Part shown: in pieces, positions 60,874 to 64,000 of the stretch
Numbering within the stretch: position 1 is the first letter of the stretch
How the letters are laid out: each line of letters begins with the position of its first letter
Assembly (NCBI RefSeq): GCF_019084075.1
Contig: NZ_JAHREN010000001.1
Coordinates: 4,180,501 to 4,244,500 of the forward strand
Source of the DNA: Siccirubricoccus sp. G192
Lineage (GTDB): Bacteria > Pseudomonadota > Alphaproteobacteria > Acetobacterales > Acetobacteraceae
DNA length: 64,000 nt
Reading direction: 5' to 3'
Notes under the pieces: model-generated
Told to the model about the DNA's origin: nothing
What the model saw: only the letters and a program-made list of their open reading frames with translations
Database searches by the model: none
Translations under genes and position numbers: made by a program

Positions 60874-63800
60874 CTAGTTCTTCATCCCGCCGCCGGGCGC
60901 CGCCGGGCGCGGTGCCGGTGCGGGCGGCAGGGCGGGCAGCGGGTCGTCGGGGCCGAGCACGGTGATCCGCCCGGTATTCTGCCGGGCGAAGACCTGCGGC
61001 CGATACATGTCCGAGAGATCCGCCCCCGGCAGTTCGAACCGCCCCGCCGTGACCGCGCGCAGCCGCACCGCCAGGCGGGATTCCGGCGCCTCCGGCGTCA
61101 GGTCCAGCGCCGCGGCGAAGCGGTCGTCGAGCGCCGGGCTGGCCACCGCCTCGGTCAGGGTGCCGAGCCAGGGCATTCCCGGCACCTCGCCCGCCGCCAG
61201 TCGGCCGGCGATCTCGAAGCCGGCCGGCAGCCCCTGCTGCACGATGGCCCGATGCGCCTCCCGGGTTTCGGCGCGCCCTTCCAGCAGCAGCACGAAGACC
61301 GTGTTCTGCCTGAGCGCATCGAGGTTCAGCGGCTGCCCGGAGAGGTCGAGGAAGCGCCGGGTGACGCGCATCCCCGCCCGCCCGGCCGGCGCCGGCTGGG
61401 CCGGAATGCCGGTGACGGAGACCGCCTGCCAGACCGCGGTATCCGAGGTGTTCCGCACCGTCGCCGGCCCGCCCAGCGCCACCATGACCAGCGGCGCCGG
61501 CGGCTGCGCCTGGCCATCGATCGCCACCCGCACCGGCCGGCCATCCCGCCCGAGTGCCGCCGCGGCGGCCACCGCCCAGGCCTGTTCCTGGGTATTGCTC
61601 CCGGGCGGGGTCAGTTCCGGCCCGGGCAGCCGGCCCTGCAATTCCGCCAGCCGTGCCGGCAGCAGCCCACTTTCCTTGAGCAGCACCGCCACCGCCAGCG
61701 CATCCCGCGCCGCATTGCCGTAGTCGAACAGCCAGGGGCGGCGGGCGCCCGATGCCAGGGCCGCGGCGAAAGCCGCCTCGGCGCGCGGCTGGTCGCCGGC
61801 CCGGGCGAAGGCGGCGCCAAGCTGGGCGCGGGCGAGCGGGGTCGGCAGGTCCTCCAGCCGTTCCAGCAGCCGGCGCGCGGCGCCGAGCCGGTGCCGCCCG
61901 GCCAGGGCCAGCACATGCAGGCGATAGGCCTGGGCGGCGCGCTCCTCCGGCGTGTCGTCCCGGTTGGTCTCGTCCACCTGCTCCAGCATCTGCTTCAGCG
62001 CCTCCTCCAGCGCCGCCTCGGGAATGGCGGCACCGGCGGCGTGGGCGCGCAGCAGCGCCTCCACGGCATAGGGGGTGAGCCAGGGCTGCGCCTCGCCCTG
62101 GGCGGACCAGAGGCCGAAGGCGCCGTCGAAGCGCTGCTTGTTCAGCACCCATTCCGCCGCCCGCTGCAGGCGCGCCGCCCGCTCCGCCCCCGCCACGCCG
62201 TCCATGGGGATGGCGGCGAAGGCCAGAAGCTGGGAGGCGGATTGCTCCAGGCAGGTGAAGGGGTAGTCGTCCAGCATCCGCAGCATCCCGGCGGCGTCAT
62301 AGCGGGTCGGCCCGCCGAAGCTGGCCGAGGCCCGCCAGCTTCCGGCCAGGAAGCGACCGAGCGGCGGGTTCAGCGACCGCGTCTCGCCGGCCGGCAGTTC
62401 CGCCCCCGCCACCTCGGTGGTGACGGGGCGGGAGGAGCGCACGGTGATGCGGCTCTCGCGGCTGGCGGTGAAGCCGCCCGGCCCGCTGACAGCCAGCCGC
62501 AGCACCCCCTCCCCCGTCGCCTCGGCGCGGAGCAGGCTGGCGGGCAGGGCACGGGCATTGGGCGCCAGCCGCGCCGCCAGCCGGGTGGGGCCGGCGAGGG
62601 CGATGGCGCCCTCGGCCGAGAGGGTCGCCACCACCTCGCCCTCCGGCAGGTCGAGATTGTGCAGCAGCACCGGCAGCCGCGCCTCGTCGCCCGGCGCCAG
62701 GAAGCGGGGCAGCAGCGCCTCTGCCACCACCGCGTCGCGCACGGTGATGGGCTTGCCGGCGGCGCCGGTGCGGTTGCCGGCCCAGGCCACCGCCATCAGG
62801 CGGAGTTCCCCGGCGAAATCCGGGATCTCCAGTGTCACCGTGGCGGTGCCGTCCGGCGCCACCGCCACCGGGCCGGAAAACAGCGCCACGGTGCGCTGCG
62901 GGATGTCGATGGCGCCGACCGAGAACTCATCGCCACCCTGGCGCAGCGCCGCGACCGCGGCATCGGTGGGCGGGATCAGCCGGCCGTAGTCGTCGCGGAT
63001 ATCGACGCCGAGCCGCCGCTTGCCCATGAAATGCCCGACCGGGTCCGGGGTGGCGAAGCGGGTCAGGCGCAGGATGCCCTCATCCACCGCCGCCAGGGTG
63101 AGATGCGCGGCATCCCCGGCATTGCCGAGGCGCAGCGGCACCGCCAGGCGCTGCCGCGGGGTGATGCGCTCGGGTGTTTCAATGGCCACCTCGATCCGCC
63201 GCGAGGCGGGGTCGAGTTGCAGCCAGGCCAGGCCGAGCGCGCGGCCGGGATGGCCTTGCCGCGTCTCGCCCGGCCGGAAGACCGTGACCGAGACATAGGC
63301 GCCCGGCCCCCAACCGGCATCGACCGGCACCTCCACCTCGGTGCCGCCCTCGGCCACCTGCACCTCCTGCAATGCGACCAGCCGGTCCGTCAGCACCGCG
63401 ACACTGGCCGGGCCGGCAAAGGGCGCGGTGATGCGGATGCGGGCGGTCTCGCCCGGCGCATAGGCGCGGCGGTCGGCGGCGACATCCACCTTGTCCGGCA
63501 CCTCCGCGGATTCGGACCCGGCCCAGCCGCTGCGGAAACGGATGGAGGTGATGGCGAGGCCCCCCCGGCTCCGCCACCTCCAGCCGGTAGCGGCCGAAGG
63601 GCAGGCGGCGGGCGAAGCGCGTGGGGTGGCCGGCCTCCACCTGCAATTCGGTGGAATCCACCGCCTCGTCCCGCCAGACGGTTTCGTAGCGGGCCAGGCT
63701 GCCGCGGGTGACGATGCGCCAGTCCGGCCGCTCCCGCACCAGCCGGGCGCGGAGCCGCCCGGCGGCGGGGCTGCCATCGCCCTCCAGCAGGATGACCTCG

Positions 63801-64000
63801 AATCCGGCCTCGGCATCGGCATCGATGGCGAAGTCGTTGAACAGCGGCCGCACCCCGATCAGCCGATGCGCCGAGCGCACGGGCAGCGTGACCGAGGTGC
63901 GGGAGGCGCGGCCGCCCGGCTCGTCGATCGAGATGCCGATCTCGGCCCGGAGCGGCCGGGTGGTGTCGGGCGCCCGCGGCAGGGAGAGGGCGACGCTGCC
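60874..64000 (-). CDS. Bacterial alpha-2-macroglobulin, partial, frameshifted here
   Basis: The C-terminal about 1042 codons of an envelope protease inhibitor are present; the start lies beyond the right edge. The thioester motif CLEQ is in FTCLEQSASQLLAF, which traps attacking proteases covalently. Upstream MG domains include AYAPGETARIRI and LTLAAVDEGILRLTRF. One shift occurs at C7 63560-63566: six bases give EPGGLAITSIRFRSGW. It is followed by pbpC, and the pair is thought to defend and repair the cell wall after host or predator attack. The end at 60874 has a proline-rich tail (PAPAPRPAAPGGGMKN). Confidence 0.93.

Noticed and set aside
1..64000. CRISPR array, tRNA or rRNA genes
   Set aside because: No regularly spaced direct repeats and no tRNA- or rRNA-like conserved sequence were seen on either strand by eye; short RNA genes could still be missed.

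Overview
The window is very GC-rich, bacterial and densely coded. The gene orders rne / amidase / PBP1A / prfB and secA / parvulin / argJ / mutT, with many Tat or Sec signal peptides and small Acetobacteraceae-type hypotheticals, suggest an alphaproteobacterium of the Acetobacteraceae (Roseomonas-like). This assignment is an inference from gene content; no rRNA or tRNA gene was found.

Layout. 1-2645: end of an iron-type ABC importer (permease, binding protein) and a frameshifted sugar isomerase. 2688-6461: sulfate activation (cysD-cysNC) divergent from cysQ, which removes PAP. 6603-8018: exported M20 amidohydrolase. 8368-17150: polysaccharide region with three glycosyltransferases, manC, a DUF4214-like protein, an unknown protein and an atypical OmpR-type regulator. 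17422-26702: conserved core (prfB with the classic CTTTGA recoding site, PBP1A, amidase, RNase E). 26801-29197: MFS pump, HTH regulator, small monooxygenase. 29286-35460: probable accessory island with two short operons (DUF1259 / beta-propeller / outer-membrane-like protein, and DUF1080-like / MFS), two long perfect palindromes and a broken transposase-like gene. 35544-41261: aminotransferase, GGT-like lipoprotein, M48 protease, DsbA-like protein and MBL hydrolase. 41418-43820: arsenic operon arsR-arsI-arsC-acr3. 43763-49835: MlrC-type peptidase, AstE-type deacylase, HAD phosphatase, CinA-like protein, PIN/RHH toxin-antitoxin pair, GNAT-MutT fusion. 49927-55929: argJ, parvulin, secA, pseudouridine synthase. 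55926-64000: small exported proteins, a Bug/TctC receptor, a YaiI-type protein, PBP1C and a bacterial alpha-2-macroglobulin running off the right edge.

Two cautions affect the whole annotation. First, at least nine genes are interrupted by single-base indels, mostly one extra base in G/C runs of 5-8; this includes argJ, a biosynthetic gene. The pattern looks mainly like sequencing error, though the three tracts inside one glycosyltransferase could also be phase-variable. Second, because of the high GC content there are very long open frames antisense to real genes; these were ignored. The most interesting items are a repeat found exactly 2 nt after the stop codon of two unrelated genes, the accessory island with its palindromes, a GGT-like protein whose nucleophile position is Ser, and a response regulator with a degenerate receiver.
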